A stretch of 9,400 bases of DNA from contig VSNK01000217.1 of NCBI GenBank assembly GCA_009774255.1, forward strand, positions 1-9,400, in the 5' to 3' direction. This stretch comes from Faecalicatena sp. GTDB taxonomy: Bacteria; Bacillota; Clostridia; Lachnospirales; Lachnospiraceae. Shown here piece by piece: positions 1 to 6,770 of the stretch. The first letter of the stretch is position 1. Each line of letters opens with the position of its first letter. The notes below the pieces were generated by a model. That model was not told the origin of the DNA. It ran no database searches and saw only the letters and a list, made by a program, of their open reading frames with translations. The position numbers and the translations under genes are program-made.

Positions 1-242
1 ATACAATATCTCTTATTTTCGGAACCTGATGGATAGATTTTATTGTTTTACCGTTTAAATAGCCCTTGTAAAATTATTACTGCTTATTTGCCAGCCATCT
101 GCAAATTAAATTCCATGAATAAAATGTATTCTGTGATAGAACTATAACTCATAGAATGATTAACTTTATAATTTTATTATAATATAGTTTTACAAAGGTT
201 ACAATGTACAGGAATACTTATATCAAAGGAGTACCCCCGTCC
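1..242. other. AT-rich leader region, no supported gene
   Basis: No convincing coding region is seen here. A short frame open from the left edge on the + strand ends at TAA 56-58, and a - strand frame is open over 1-73; both are too short to judge. A weak inverted repeat (ATTTGC at 86-91 with GCAAAT at 101-106, 9-nt loop) has no U-tract and is probably not a terminator. The last 80 bases are very AT-rich and contain two TATAAT hexamers (167-172 and 178-183) that could serve as -10 elements for the following XRE gene, but no good -35 sits at the usual distance from either. Confidence 0.5.
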
Positions 243-611
243 ATGGAGCTTAATTTTAAAGCCATAGGTAAGAGAATCAAAATAGCAAGACTTAAAACCG
301 ATCTGACTCAGGAAATTATGGCAGAAAAGATAGGAGTTACACCTCAGCATGTCAGCAATATTGAAACCGGTAATTCCAGCGTCAGCCTGACAACGCTTAT
401 TGCTATAGCAAATCTTCTAAAAGTGTCGGTCGATGAGTTGATATGTGATACGGTATTGAAAACTAAATATGTATTTAGCAAAGAAGCAAATGAAATCTTT
501 AGAGATTGTAATGAATATGAGATACGCGTTTTGGTAGAAATACTGAAAGCGGCGAAATATTCCATGCGTGATGTGAAAATGTTTGAGGCCAGAATAAAGA
601 ATAATGAATAA
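243..611 (+). CDS. XRE-family helix-turn-helix transcriptional regulator
   Basis: This encodes a small cytoplasmic DNA-binding protein of 122 residues. Residues about 8-66 form a lambda-repressor/Cro-type helix-turn-helix: an RIKIAR opening, the helix pair around LTQEIMAEKIGVTPQHVSNI with the typical Q23, then IETG and a long helix ending in VSVDEL. The C-terminal tail (about 67-122) is charged, helical and of unknown role; no ligand or protease domain is visible. I chose the ATG at 243 because AAAGGAG at 225-231 lies 11 nt upstream. An in-frame ATG at 204 would add 13 residues outside the fold and has a weaker site (AAAGG, 5 nt away). The gene stands alone, separated by 154 bp from the two-component genes that follow on the same strand. 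It may be an autoregulated repressor or the control gene of an accessory element; its target cannot be read from the sequence. It is visibly more AT-rich than the genes downstream. Confidence 0.88.
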   Translation: MELNFKAIGKRIKIARLKTDLTQEIMAEKIGVTPQHVSNIETGNSSVSLTTLIAIANLLKVSVDELICDTVLKTKYVFSKEANEIFRDCNEYEIRVLVEILKAAKYSMRDVKMFEARIKNNE

Positions 612-699
612 ACTTCTTTTCATCATGCTACTCCATTACGATATCGTTTGTAAACTAACGGGCCAGGATAGTCTTCAGCTTTTAGATACTTTTCTGTAA

Positions 700-728
700 T
701 TGCTTTTTTAGAAACATGACCTTATAAT
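700..728 (+). promoter_or_regulatory. Probable sigma-A type promoter for the two-component operon
   Basis: A perfect -10 hexamer TATAAT lies at 723-728, with TTGCTT at 700-705 as a partial -35 (first three bases match) and exactly 17 bp between them. Transcription would start near 735, giving a leader of about 30 nt that carries the ribosome binding site AGGAGG (751-756), 9 nt before the ATG at 766. No TTCACA-type repeats are seen here, so there is no sign that the response regulator controls its own promoter through the operator found at 2542-2580. Confidence 0.55.
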
Positions 729-765
729 TAATATATTCTATCAAGATACCAGGAGGAATCACACG

Positions 766-1446
766 ATGGCAAAGATTCTAATTGTCGAAGATGAAAAGAA
801 AATGCAGGAAATTATTGTTGAATATATGCAGCGGGGCGGACATACCTGTTTTACGGCAGATGATGGTGTAGATGCACTGCTGGCGCTGAAAAATAATTCT
901 ATGGATCTGATGATACTGGACATTATGATGCCCCATCTTGACGGATTTTCCGTCTGTAAAATGGCAAGGGAAATCAGCAGCCTCCCGATTATCATGCTGA
1001 CTGCCAAAGAAAGCGAGGACGATAAACTGAAAGGATATGACCTTGGTGCAGACGACTATATGACAAAGCCCTTTAGCCCCAGAGTATTGCTGGCAAAGGC
1101 CGATGCCTTACTGCGCCGTTCTTCCATCCTTCCATCAGATACAGTGAGCGCCGGAAAAATTTCAATCATTCCGGCCTCGCATAAGGTCTTTCTTGAGGGG
1201 CAGGAAATTACCCTGACCTACAAGGAATATGAACTGCTGCATTTTCTTATGTCAAACCCAGGCCAGATTTTCAGCCGGGAACAACTGCTTAACCGGATAT
1301 GGGGATATGATTTTGAAGGAACGACCAGAACAATAGACACGCATATCAAAACCCTGCGCCAAAAATTAGGCAATGAGAGCAGACATATCGTTACACTGAT
1401 TCGTTCCGGCTATAAATTCGAGGTGGCATATAATGATAAAAGATAA
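766..1446 (+). CDS. OmpR/PhoB-family response regulator (VanR-like)
   Basis: This is the cytoplasmic transcription factor of a two-component system, 226 residues, normal length for the family. The receiver domain (about 1-118) has every key residue: the acidic pair E8/D9, phospho-acceptor D52 in LMILDIMMP, switch T79 in IIMLTAKE, and K101 in MTKPF. A winged-helix output domain (about 128-224) follows, with the pattern TYKEYELLHFL, then SREQLLNRIWGYDF, then the recognition segment RTIDTHIKTLRQKLG. The start is secure: AGGAGG lies 9 nt upstream and the protein begins as MAKILIVEDE. Its 3' end overlaps the kinase gene by 14 bases, so the two are translated together. Family knowledge says such proteins dimerise on phosphorylation and bind direct repeats about 11 bp apart. 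A matching array lies after the kinase gene, upstream of the exporter operon, which is the likely target (inference). Confidence 0.95.
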   Translation: MAKILIVEDEKKMQEIIVEYMQRGGHTCFTADDGVDALLALKNNSMDLMILDIMMPHLDGFSVCKMAREISSLPIIMLTAKESEDDKLKGYDLGADDYMTKPFSPRVLLAKADALLRRSSILPSDTVSAGKISIIPASHKVFLEGQEITLTYKEYELLHFLMSNPGQIFSREQLLNRIWGYDFEGTTRTIDTHIKTLRQKLGNESRHIVTLIRSGYKFEVAYNDKR

Positions 1447-2506
1447 TTTCACATTACGAACCGTCCGCAAGAAAATTATCATGGTTTCTAAAATTGCCGG
1501 AATCATTCTGATCATTTCTTATGCTATATCCACTCAGTTATCTAACGATCCAAACATATCTGCATTGATTTGGCTTGCTTTTGTTATCCCCCTGGTTCTG
1601 GCAATAGATTACCTGATGGGGCGATTTATTTCAGATCCTATTTCCAAACTTAATCAGGCTGCCTATCATATGGCGCAGTTGGATTTTTCTTCGCCATGTA
1701 CAATAGATACAGCAGATGAATTTGGCGAATTGTCCGGCAGCCTGAACAAAATGGCGGAAAGCCTGCAGCAGGCATTTAAGGATTTAGAAAAGGCTAACGA
1801 AAAATTAGAACAGGATGTAGAGCAAAAGAAGCGTCTGCTGGATGAGAGGAAAGAACTGGTAGATAACCTTTCCCATGAAATGAAGACCCCATTGGGTATT
1901 ATCCGGGCTTATGCCGAAGGATTGCAGGATGAAACAGACGAAGCAAAAAGACAGAATTATTCCGAAGTCATCATAGCTGAAACGGAACGCATGGGCAACC
2001 TGATTACTACCCTGCTTGATTTGTCCGCACTGGAAAATGGAGCAACACAGCTTCACCCGGAACGTTTTGACTTTGTTGAATTTCTGGAGACCGTTGCCGG
2101 AAGGCTGCTGCTTGATACCCCGGACGCTGATTTTGAACTGCAATATGAATTGCCGGAGCAGCCTGTCTATGTCCATACTGACAAAAGCCGGATGGAACAG
2201 GTGCTTAACAACCTGATTATGAATGCTAAGAGAAATGTCCGGCCAGGCGGCATTTTAAAGCTGCTGCTGAAAAAGCATGAAAGTATGCTGAACTTTTCAA
2301 TCTATAATCAAGGGCTGCCTATTCCGCAGGAAACGCTTTCAAAAATCTGGACAAAATTTTATCGTGATAAGAATGCAAAATACAGTGGTTCCGGACTGGG
2401 ACTTGCGATTGTCGCACAGATTCTTACGATGCAGCATTTAACATATGGCGCTGCCAACCAGGGAGACGGAGTAACATTCTATTTTTCCATTCCCACTGTA
2501 AAATAA
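1433..2506 (+). CDS. VanS-like membrane sensor histidine kinase with a minimal sensor loop
   Basis: This encodes the 357-residue partner kinase of the preceding regulator. Two membrane helices (about 15-34 and 43-62) are separated by only about ten residues outside the membrane, so there is no extracellular sensor domain. A HAMP linker (about 63-116) follows, then a coiled coil rich in K, E and Q (about 117-142), the phosphorylation box with H148 in LSHEMKTP, and a HATPase domain with the N-box (259-265, NNLIMNA), a degenerate nucleotide loop YNQGLPIP (291-298) and the glycine lid GSGLGLAI (319-326). The YNQGLPIP and KIWTKFYR patterns resemble VanS-type kinases. The start lies inside the end of the regulator gene, with GAGGTGG just upstream. 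Kinases with so short a loop usually sense within the membrane or through a partner transporter, which fits the exporter encoded next. The actual signal is unknown. Confidence 0.93.
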   Translation: MIKDNFTLRTVRKKIIMVSKIAGIILIISYAISTQLSNDPNISALIWLAFVIPLVLAIDYLMGRFISDPISKLNQAAYHMAQLDFSSPCTIDTADEFGELSGSLNKMAESLQQAFKDLEKANEKLEQDVEQKKRLLDERKELVDNLSHEMKTPLGIIRAYAEGLQDETDEAKRQNYSEVIIAETERMGNLITTLLDLSALENGATQLHPERFDFVEFLETVAGRLLLDTPDADFELQYELPEQPVYVHTDKSRMEQVLNNLIMNAKRNVRPGGILKLLLKKHESMLNFSIYNQGLPIPQETLSKIWTKFYRDKNAKYSGSGLGLAIVAQILTMQHLTYGAANQGDGVTFYFSIPTVK

Positions 2507-2522
2507 AACGAATCTTCACCAA

Positions 2523-2536
2523 AAGGCTTCGGCTTT
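2523..2536 (+). terminator. Small hairpin with a UUCG tetraloop after the kinase gene
   Basis: Positions 2523-2527 (AAGGC) pair with 2532-2536 (GCTTT), with one G-U pair, closing on the very stable loop TTCG. It lies 17 bases after the kinase stop codon and just before the TTCACA repeats. The stem is only 5 bp and is followed by a short T-rich run rather than a real U-tract, so it may be a weak terminator or attenuating hairpin, or a 3'-end stabiliser for the regulator-kinase message. Confidence 0.35.
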
Positions 2537-2541
2537 CGAAT

Positions 2542-2580
2542 TTCACACCAACTTCACACCGACTTCACATGGACTTCAAC
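2542..2580 (+). promoter_or_regulatory. Four-copy 11-bp direct-repeat operator of OmpR type
   Basis: The hexamers TTCACA (2542-2547), TTCACA (2553-2558), TTCACA (2564-2569) and TTCAAC (2575-2580) recur at an exact 11-bp period, and the spacers are also partly alike (CCAAC, CCGAC, TGGAC). Direct repeats one helical turn apart are the known binding form of OmpR-class regulators; the Bacillus subtilis PhoP consensus TT(A/C/T)ACA with about 5-bp spacers is a close parallel. A -10 candidate, either TTTTAT (2587-2592, 17 bp after the third repeat) or TATTCT (2590-2595), follows directly. The repeats therefore cover the -35 region of a promoter for the exporter operon. The likely binder is the response regulator encoded at 766-1446 (inference). 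Confidence 0.7.
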
Positions 2581-2637
2581 GCACTTTTTTATTCTTACTC
2601 CATCAAGAGGAAATCCCTCGAAAAGGAGGTAATGATT

Positions 2638-2792
2638 ATGTTTTTAGGTTTGGAATGGTACTGGAGTGGATCATGATTCTGGCCGTGCTGGTAATCTCTG
2701 TTCCGTTTAAGGTAAAGTTCATGAAATGGTGGAGCAAACGGGAACGGGAAAGGAAAAAGGGCACACATGGGAAATGGGGGGATGACGAATGA
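2638..2792 (+). CDS. Small single-helix membrane protein; reading frame apparently shifted near 2652
   Basis: An excellent ribosome binding site (AGGAGG, 2624-2629) lies 8 nt before ATG 2638, but that frame gives only 12 residues (MFLGLEWYWSGS) and stops at 2674-2676. A second frame, opened by ATG 2655 with only a weak TAGG upstream, runs to TGA 2790-2792 and encodes 45 residues: one hydrophobic helix (about residues 5-18, around WIMILAVLVISVPF) followed by a strongly basic tail (KWWSKRERERKK). One extra base in the GG of TTGGAATGG would join the two frames into a single 51-residue protein beginning MFLGLGMVLEW. It could be a broken gene, a sequencing error, or two overlapping frames linked by slippage or reinitiation. 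The 45-residue frame overlaps the ATPase start by 4 bases (ATGA), so translational coupling is likely. Its function is unknown; a small accessory or regulatory subunit of the exporter is a guess. Confidence 0.6.
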
Positions 2793-3637
2793 TCGAAGTA
2801 AAGAATCTTACTTTTTCCTATGAGAAAGACAAACAGGCTTTACATGGCTTGAATTTCACCGTAGGCGACGGGGAAATCTTCGGCTTCCTGGGTCCGAATG
2901 GTTCCGGGAAGTCTACGACACAAAAGATTCTGACCGGTATCCTGAGAGGGCATGGCGGTATGGTATCCCTGTTCGGAAAAGATTTAACGACCGTACATAC
3001 CCAGGATTTTTTTCAGCAGATTGGCGTCCTGTTTGAATTTCCCTATCTGTATACGAATTTAAGTGCCCTTGACAATCTGCATTATTTTTCCTCTTTCTAT
3101 CCCAGTGAACAGCTGAGGAATGCGGAAGAACTGCTTGACGAGCTGGAATTCAAACGGGACTTCCGGAAGAAACCGGTGTCCTCTTATTCCAAGGGGATGC
3201 GCCAGCGTGTCAGTATGGCGAGGGCCTTGATCAGCAATCCAAAGCTTTTGTTCCTGGATGAACCGACCAGCGGCCTTGACCCTACCGGCGCCGTCCTCTT
3301 TCGCAAAATCATAGAGAAAGAGCGTCAGAAAGGGACAACCGTATTTGTGACGACCCATAATATGCTGGACGCTGACCTGCTCTGTGACAGGGTAGCCTTT
3401 ATCGCAGGCGGGAACATTGTCGCCCTTGACACACCGAAAAATTTAAAGGAACAGAACAGTAATCGCAGCATTGTTTTTGAGTATCTGTATCAGGGCAGGC
3501 GGGAAGAACAGACGATTTTGTCCCAGGAGTTGAAATCTGGTATTCCTTTCGCATATGACGAACTGATCAGCGTCCACTCTCAAGAGCCGACTTTAGAGGA
3601 TATATTTATCCAGTACACAGGAAGGGGGTTGTCTTAA
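2789..3637 (+). CDS. ABC exporter ATP-binding subunit
   Basis: This 282-residue cytoplasmic ATPase powers the two permeases encoded directly after it. All ABC motifs are present: Walker A GPNGSGKST at 35-43, a Q-loop region at about 78-88 (IGVLFEFPYLY, with Glu where Gln is usual, as in many ABC-2 exporters), signature YSKGMRQR at 133-140, Walker B LLFLDEP at 153-159, D-loop GLD at 162-164 and H-loop His190. About 70 residues after the H-loop form a C-terminal extension like those of drug and lantibiotic-immunity type exporters. The start overlaps the small upstream frame by 4 bases, and its own ribosome site is only a G-run, so it probably depends on coupling. Its stop overlaps the next start by one base (TAATG). 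The substrate is not given by the sequence; an antimicrobial or drug is inferred from the adjacent two-component system. Confidence 0.95.
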   Translation: MIEVKNLTFSYEKDKQALHGLNFTVGDGEIFGFLGPNGSGKSTTQKILTGILRGHGGMVSLFGKDLTTVHTQDFFQQIGVLFEFPYLYTNLSALDNLHYFSSFYPSEQLRNAEELLDELEFKRDFRKKPVSSYSKGMRQRVSMARALISNPKLLFLDEPTSGLDPTGAVLFRKIIEKERQKGTTVFVTTHNMLDADLLCDRVAFIAGGNIVALDTPKNLKEQNSNRSIVFEYLYQGRREEQTILSQELKSGIPFAYDELISVHSQEPTLEDIFIQYTGRGLS

Positions 3638-4629
3638 TGTGGAAGAAATTTTCCCACTTGCTAAAGAAGGATTTCAGGCTCATGCTGTCCAGTAAGTTTG
3701 TCATTCTGGCGCTCGCCTCCCTTGTTCTGTATTCCTGCTATATCAATTTCGTGTATGTGAATTTGGATCAGGAGATTTACCCTGTCTATTTATATGATCC
3801 ACAGGCCAAGCAGACAACCATGTCAGATTACATTACCAGGGTGGATACCAGGGATGCTTTGGAGTCAGCCTGTGCCGACCGGTATTCTGTAGGCATTGAT
3901 CTTGCCTCTGAGCAACCAGAATTCTATATGCTCACTTCTGGCATCGACACGATGGATCATTACCGTACAATTTGGGCCAAGGCAGTATTAAGCGGAAATA
4001 TAAAGGGCCAGGCGGAAATGATTGGTACGAACAGCAGAAAAATGAAAAACAGACGTGAAATCACCGCTGAGTTTTTGTTCTTTGAGCTGTCTGCAGTCGG
4101 CTTTTTAGGGCTTGCTTCCATGCTGTTCAAGGAAAAGCAGATGGGCGTGATCCGGGTACATGGAATACTTCCGGTCAACAAGGCAATATTCATTCTGTCT
4201 AAGCTGCTTGTGTTCCTATTCTCGGATTTGGTCTTTACTGTGTTTCTGACAGTGCTGAATCTGGGGCTTCGGCACGGCATTGCGGTTTTGCCGGCCGTAC
4301 TTATTCAGGCTGGTATATTATCACTTATTATGGCGTTGACCGGTTTCTTCTTTGCAATCAGGCTGCCTGATTTTAAACAGTTTTCACTGCTCTATCTGGT
4401 CATTGCCATTTTTGTTACAACACCTGTTTTTCTGGCGGGCCAGACTGGGGTTTCATGGGATTGGATTGTTTACCATCCCATGTATCATCTGTTTACAGCA
4501 ATGAAAGCAGCATATTTTTCCGTCTCAACGGTCAAAACTTCCTATTACGTTACTTGTCTGGGAACGGTTATTCTGCTGTTTCTGATTGCCCATCAGACAT
4601 TGACACGTGAAATGTCCAGGGAGGGATAA
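3637..4629 (+). CDS. ABC-2 type exporter permease, first subunit
   Basis: This is a 330-residue membrane protein, one half of the transport channel. It has one N-terminal helix (about 21-42), then a long polar stretch of about 100 residues that should lie outside the membrane (about 43-145, including the EIYPVYLYDP segment), then a cluster of five helices (about 148-167, 184-209, 214-240, 250-268 and 305-322). Between the second and third helices is the short cytoplasmic segment FKEKQMGVIRVHGILPV, the typical ATPase-coupling region of ABC-2 permeases. Translation is coupled to the ATPase gene by a one-base overlap. The overall form (large loop after helix 1, ATPase followed by two unequal permeases) resembles exporters often labelled fluoroquinolone-type in Clostridia; I cannot confirm that link. 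It probably forms a heterodimer with the next gene product. Confidence 0.9.
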   Translation: MWKKFSHLLKKDFRLMLSSKFVILALASLVLYSCYINFVYVNLDQEIYPVYLYDPQAKQTTMSDYITRVDTRDALESACADRYSVGIDLASEQPEFYMLTSGIDTMDHYRTIWAKAVLSGNIKGQAEMIGTNSRKMKNRREITAEFLFFELSAVGFLGLASMLFKEKQMGVIRVHGILPVNKAIFILSKLLVFLFSDLVFTVFLTVLNLGLRHGIAVLPAVLIQAGILSLIMALTGFFFAIRLPDFKQFSLLYLVIAIFVTTPVFLAGQTGVSWDWIVYHPMYHLFTAMKAAYFSVSTVKTSYYVTCLGTVILLFLIAHQTLTREMSREG

Positions 4630-4633
4630 CCAG

Positions 4634-5638
4634 ATGAAAAGACTGAAATATCAACTAAAAAATATCCGGCGGGATAAGATGTGTGTCCTGACTTTTCTGT
4701 TACCAATTATTGTGGGCATAGCTGTCAGCCTGTTGTCTGGTGTGAGCCTTCAAACTATGAGTGAAACCTCATTTGGGATTTTGAAAAATGACCTTTCCAG
4801 TGAGGCAGCCGCATGGCTGAAATCAAACGGATGTGTTACAGAATATGAAACCATGGCTGAGCTTCATCAGGCAGTCAATAACCCCTCTACACAAATGATC
4901 GGCGTCCTAAGAGCAGGTGGGGGCATCCGTTCTTTCCGCTCCGGTGACGAACTGGAGATAAACAGGGTTATAGCTGATACACTTCCTTGGTTATATGAAA
5001 GCCGTGGGGAAGAGCATGTGTATAAAAATACAGTTGTCCCGGTATCCAACGGCAATGACGGCTTAAAATCCCTGCTGATTGTAATCACTCTGGTTACTGC
5101 CATGTTCATGGGATGTACCTTCAATGCAATGAACATGATTACAGAAAAAGAAGACGGCGTCACATTTATCAACAGGATACTTCCCATGACAGCCAGATCC
5201 TATCTGATGCAGAAAATCCTTTTGGGATTTATCGGAGGTGTCCTGTCTACCGTACTGACGGCGCTGATCTGTATGAAGCTCACACTGTCACAGGTAGTTC
5301 CCTTAATTCTCATAATTATTTTGTCTGCTTTTATATCGGCACTGGCAGGACTGTATATCGGACATTTTTCAGAAGGGCTGATGATTGGGATTGTATACGT
5401 CAAAATGATCATGATTTTATTCCTTGCGCCGCCCATCTTTTTCTACCTGATGGTTCCCGGTCATAGCGTGCTGTTCCAATTTTCTTATCTGCTGCCATCC
5501 AGTGCATCCTTTTATGGGCTGATGAATATGGCAAACGGCAGTGCTATAATCCCAGGCAAAGATATCGTCATCCTTGCGGCTCACTGCATCGTCTGGTTGT
5601 TGCTCTATCTTTTCCTATTCAGGCGGCAGAAAGAATAA
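4634..5638 (+). CDS. ABC-2 type exporter permease, second subunit
   Basis: This 334-residue membrane protein has the same plan as the permease before it: helix 1 at about 16-35, an extracytoplasmic region at about 36-143, then five helices in the C-terminal half (about 146-168, 193-213, 220-245, 255-277 and 308-328). The segment ITEKEDGVTFINRILPM after helix 2 matches the coupling region of the ABC-2 family. I chose ATG 4634 because GGAGGG (4620-4625) lies 8 nt upstream. The in-frame ATG at 4607 would overlap the previous gene by 23 bases and add nine residues before a natural MKRLKYQLKN start. Only four bases separate it from the first permease. Sequence similarity between the two permeases is low by eye, so they are probably distinct subunits of a heterodimer rather than a recent duplication. 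A strong hairpin follows the stop codon, so this is the last gene of the operon. Confidence 0.92.
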   Translation: MKRLKYQLKNIRRDKMCVLTFLLPIIVGIAVSLLSGVSLQTMSETSFGILKNDLSSEAAAWLKSNGCVTEYETMAELHQAVNNPSTQMIGVLRAGGGIRSFRSGDELEINRVIADTLPWLYESRGEEHVYKNTVVPVSNGNDGLKSLLIVITLVTAMFMGCTFNAMNMITEKEDGVTFINRILPMTARSYLMQKILLGFIGGVLSTVLTALICMKLTLSQVVPLILIIILSAFISALAGLYIGHFSEGLMIGIVYVKMIMILFLAPPIFFYLMVPGHSVLFQFSYLLPSSASFYGLMNMANGSAIIPGKDIVILAAHCIVWLLLYLFLFRRQKE

Positions 5639-5666
5639 CAGGCATACACTGCCTGCATAAAAGATG

Positions 5667-5700
5667 AAGCCGGCGGGTAAAGTGAGAGCCCTGCCGGCTT
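5667..5700. terminator. Bidirectional intrinsic terminator between convergent genes
   Basis: AAGCCGGC (5667-5674) pairs perfectly with GCCGGCTT (5693-5700), and the stem extends through GGG/CCT to about 11 bp with one G-T pair. The loop is about 12 nt. On the - strand the stem is followed by CATCTTTT; on the + strand only by a short TTTG. It lies between the exporter operon stop (5638) and the AraC gene stop (5727 side), the usual place for a shared terminator. Confidence 0.85.
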
Positions 5701-5724
5701 TGCCTGTACCTGATCTTGCCAGAT

Positions 5725-6639
5725 TTATAGCAATGGTTTCACCCAGATTTCCATGTACGCCATATCTTCTGTATCCCGGAAATACTTTTCTACCGAAAAA
5801 GGTTCTGTAGTGAGGTTGTGCCGAGGCAGCCATGTGCTGAATAGATACTTGTTTGCCTGGTCAAGCTTCACTGTCACCAAATCTTCAAAATTCTCCGCCT
5901 CAATTCGGCAGGCAATATATTTTCCCGGCAGAAGCTCCTGCTTTACGAACCCCTCCGGCAGCTGTTCTGGCATTTTCTGAACTATTCCGCCCGCAAAATA
6001 ATTAAAAACCCCTTGTGCGAAATTTCCCATATGGGACATCCCTATTTCCACCCTGCCGTTGAGATTCGCTGCAAGCAGTTCTTTTTTCGCATGATACTGT
6101 TTCCAAAGCTGTCCTGGCACATCTATGCCGGTTCTTTCACCGACAGGTATTTGTCTGAAAATTTCAACTTCTGCTTCAAAGCCAAGATAAATTTCCGGTT
6201 TTTCCAACGTCTTTCTTTGGATCTCCAGGACGATACTGCCCACCACCAGCGGAACCCCTTCGTCCACGAGTACATAATTCATAGAGATTTCCGGCTTTTC
6301 AAAAGTATTAAGCATCGGTAAGGTCTTCCTGTATTCCTCCGGCGTAATCCCATATGTCTCCTTGAAAGCCCTGGTAAAATTTGCATGGCTTGAAAAGCCG
6401 TAGTCCAAAGCAATATCCAGAATCCTACGGTCCGTATCCTTTAACCCCTCAATCACCTTTGCCAAACGGCGGAGTTTCACATACTCCTGGACCGGTTTTC
6501 TGACCAGACGTTTAAACAGACGCTGATAATAAAATTGGGACAAGCCAACCATATCGGCAAGCTCCTCTGTAGAGATTTCTCCTGATAAATGTTCCTCGAT
6601 ATAATTCAATGACTGGTCTATAGTTTCCCATGCGTGCAT
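5725..6639 (-). CDS. AraC-family regulator with a C-terminal GyrI-like effector-binding domain
   Basis: This encodes a 304-residue cytoplasmic transcription factor. The AraC DNA-binding domain is at the N-terminus (about 5-106), with two helix-turn-helix units: ISTEELADMVGLSQFYYQRL (22-41) and ILDIALDYGFSSHANFTRAF (73-92), ending in the family signature YGITPEEYRK. After a short linker, residues about 118-304 fit a GyrI-like/SOUL-type ligand domain: a PLVVGS strand near its start, LPGKYIACRIE in the middle, and a closing strand MAYMEIWVKPLL whose Glu lies where Rob- and BmrR-type domains bind cationic ligands. The N-terminal DNA-binding plus C-terminal ligand layout is that of Rob-like regulators, many of which answer to drugs or bile-type compounds. 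The start is supported by AGGAGGT 6 nt upstream. It converges on the + strand exporter operon and lies downstream of the other exporter; which one it controls is not evident. Confidence 0.92.
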   Translation of the reverse strand: MHAWETIDQSLNYIEEHLSGEISTEELADMVGLSQFYYQRLFKRLVRKPVQEYVKLRRLAKVIEGLKDTDRRILDIALDYGFSSHANFTRAFKETYGITPEEYRKTLPMLNTFEKPEISMNYVLVDEGVPLVVGSIVLEIQRKTLEKPEIYLGFEAEVEIFRQIPVGERTGIDVPGQLWKQYHAKKELLAANLNGRVEIGMSHMGNFAQGVFNYFAGGIVQKMPEQLPEGFVKQELLPGKYIACRIEAENFEDLVTVKLDQANKYLFSTWLPRHNLTTEPFSVEKYFRDTEDMAYMEIWVKPLL

Positions 6640-6660
6640 TGCGGCACCTCCTTTATTTGA

Positions 6661-6676
6661 TGCTCAAATCATACCA
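6661..6676 (-). promoter_or_regulatory. Extended -10 promoter for the AraC-family gene
   Basis: On the - strand, TGGTATGAT (6668-6676) combines a good -10 hexamer, TATGAT, with the TGn extension that can make up for a poor -35; none is visible at 17 bp. Transcription would begin near 6661 and give a leader of about 20 nt. The rest of the 131-bp gap (6640-6770) shows no clear terminator for the permease gene upstream of it, so readthrough into the AraC gene is possible. It also holds an 8-bp palindrome, CAATATTG, at 6734-6741. Confidence 0.5.
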
Positions 6677-6770
6677 CACTGTTTTTTATCAGGCTTTTCA
6701 CCCTATGCCCTTTTTCATCACAGCTCCCATATACAATATTGCATGATATCAGAATTCAGTCCTGTTCTGC

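Noticed and set aside
1..81. Short open frames at the left edge on both strands (- strand 1-73; + strand ending at 58).
   Set aside because: Each is under 25 codons, neither has a visible start, and they compete in the same codon phase; nothing supports either as a gene.
86..106. Inverted repeat ATTTGC/GCAAAT as a terminator.
   Set aside because: The stem is 6 bp, AT-rich and followed by no U-tract; it is likely chance in AT-rich DNA.
417..626. A - strand frame of 69 codons across the XRE gene.
   Set aside because: It lies opposite a well-supported XRE coding region, has no ribosome site or recognisable domain, and its composition fits a shadow frame.
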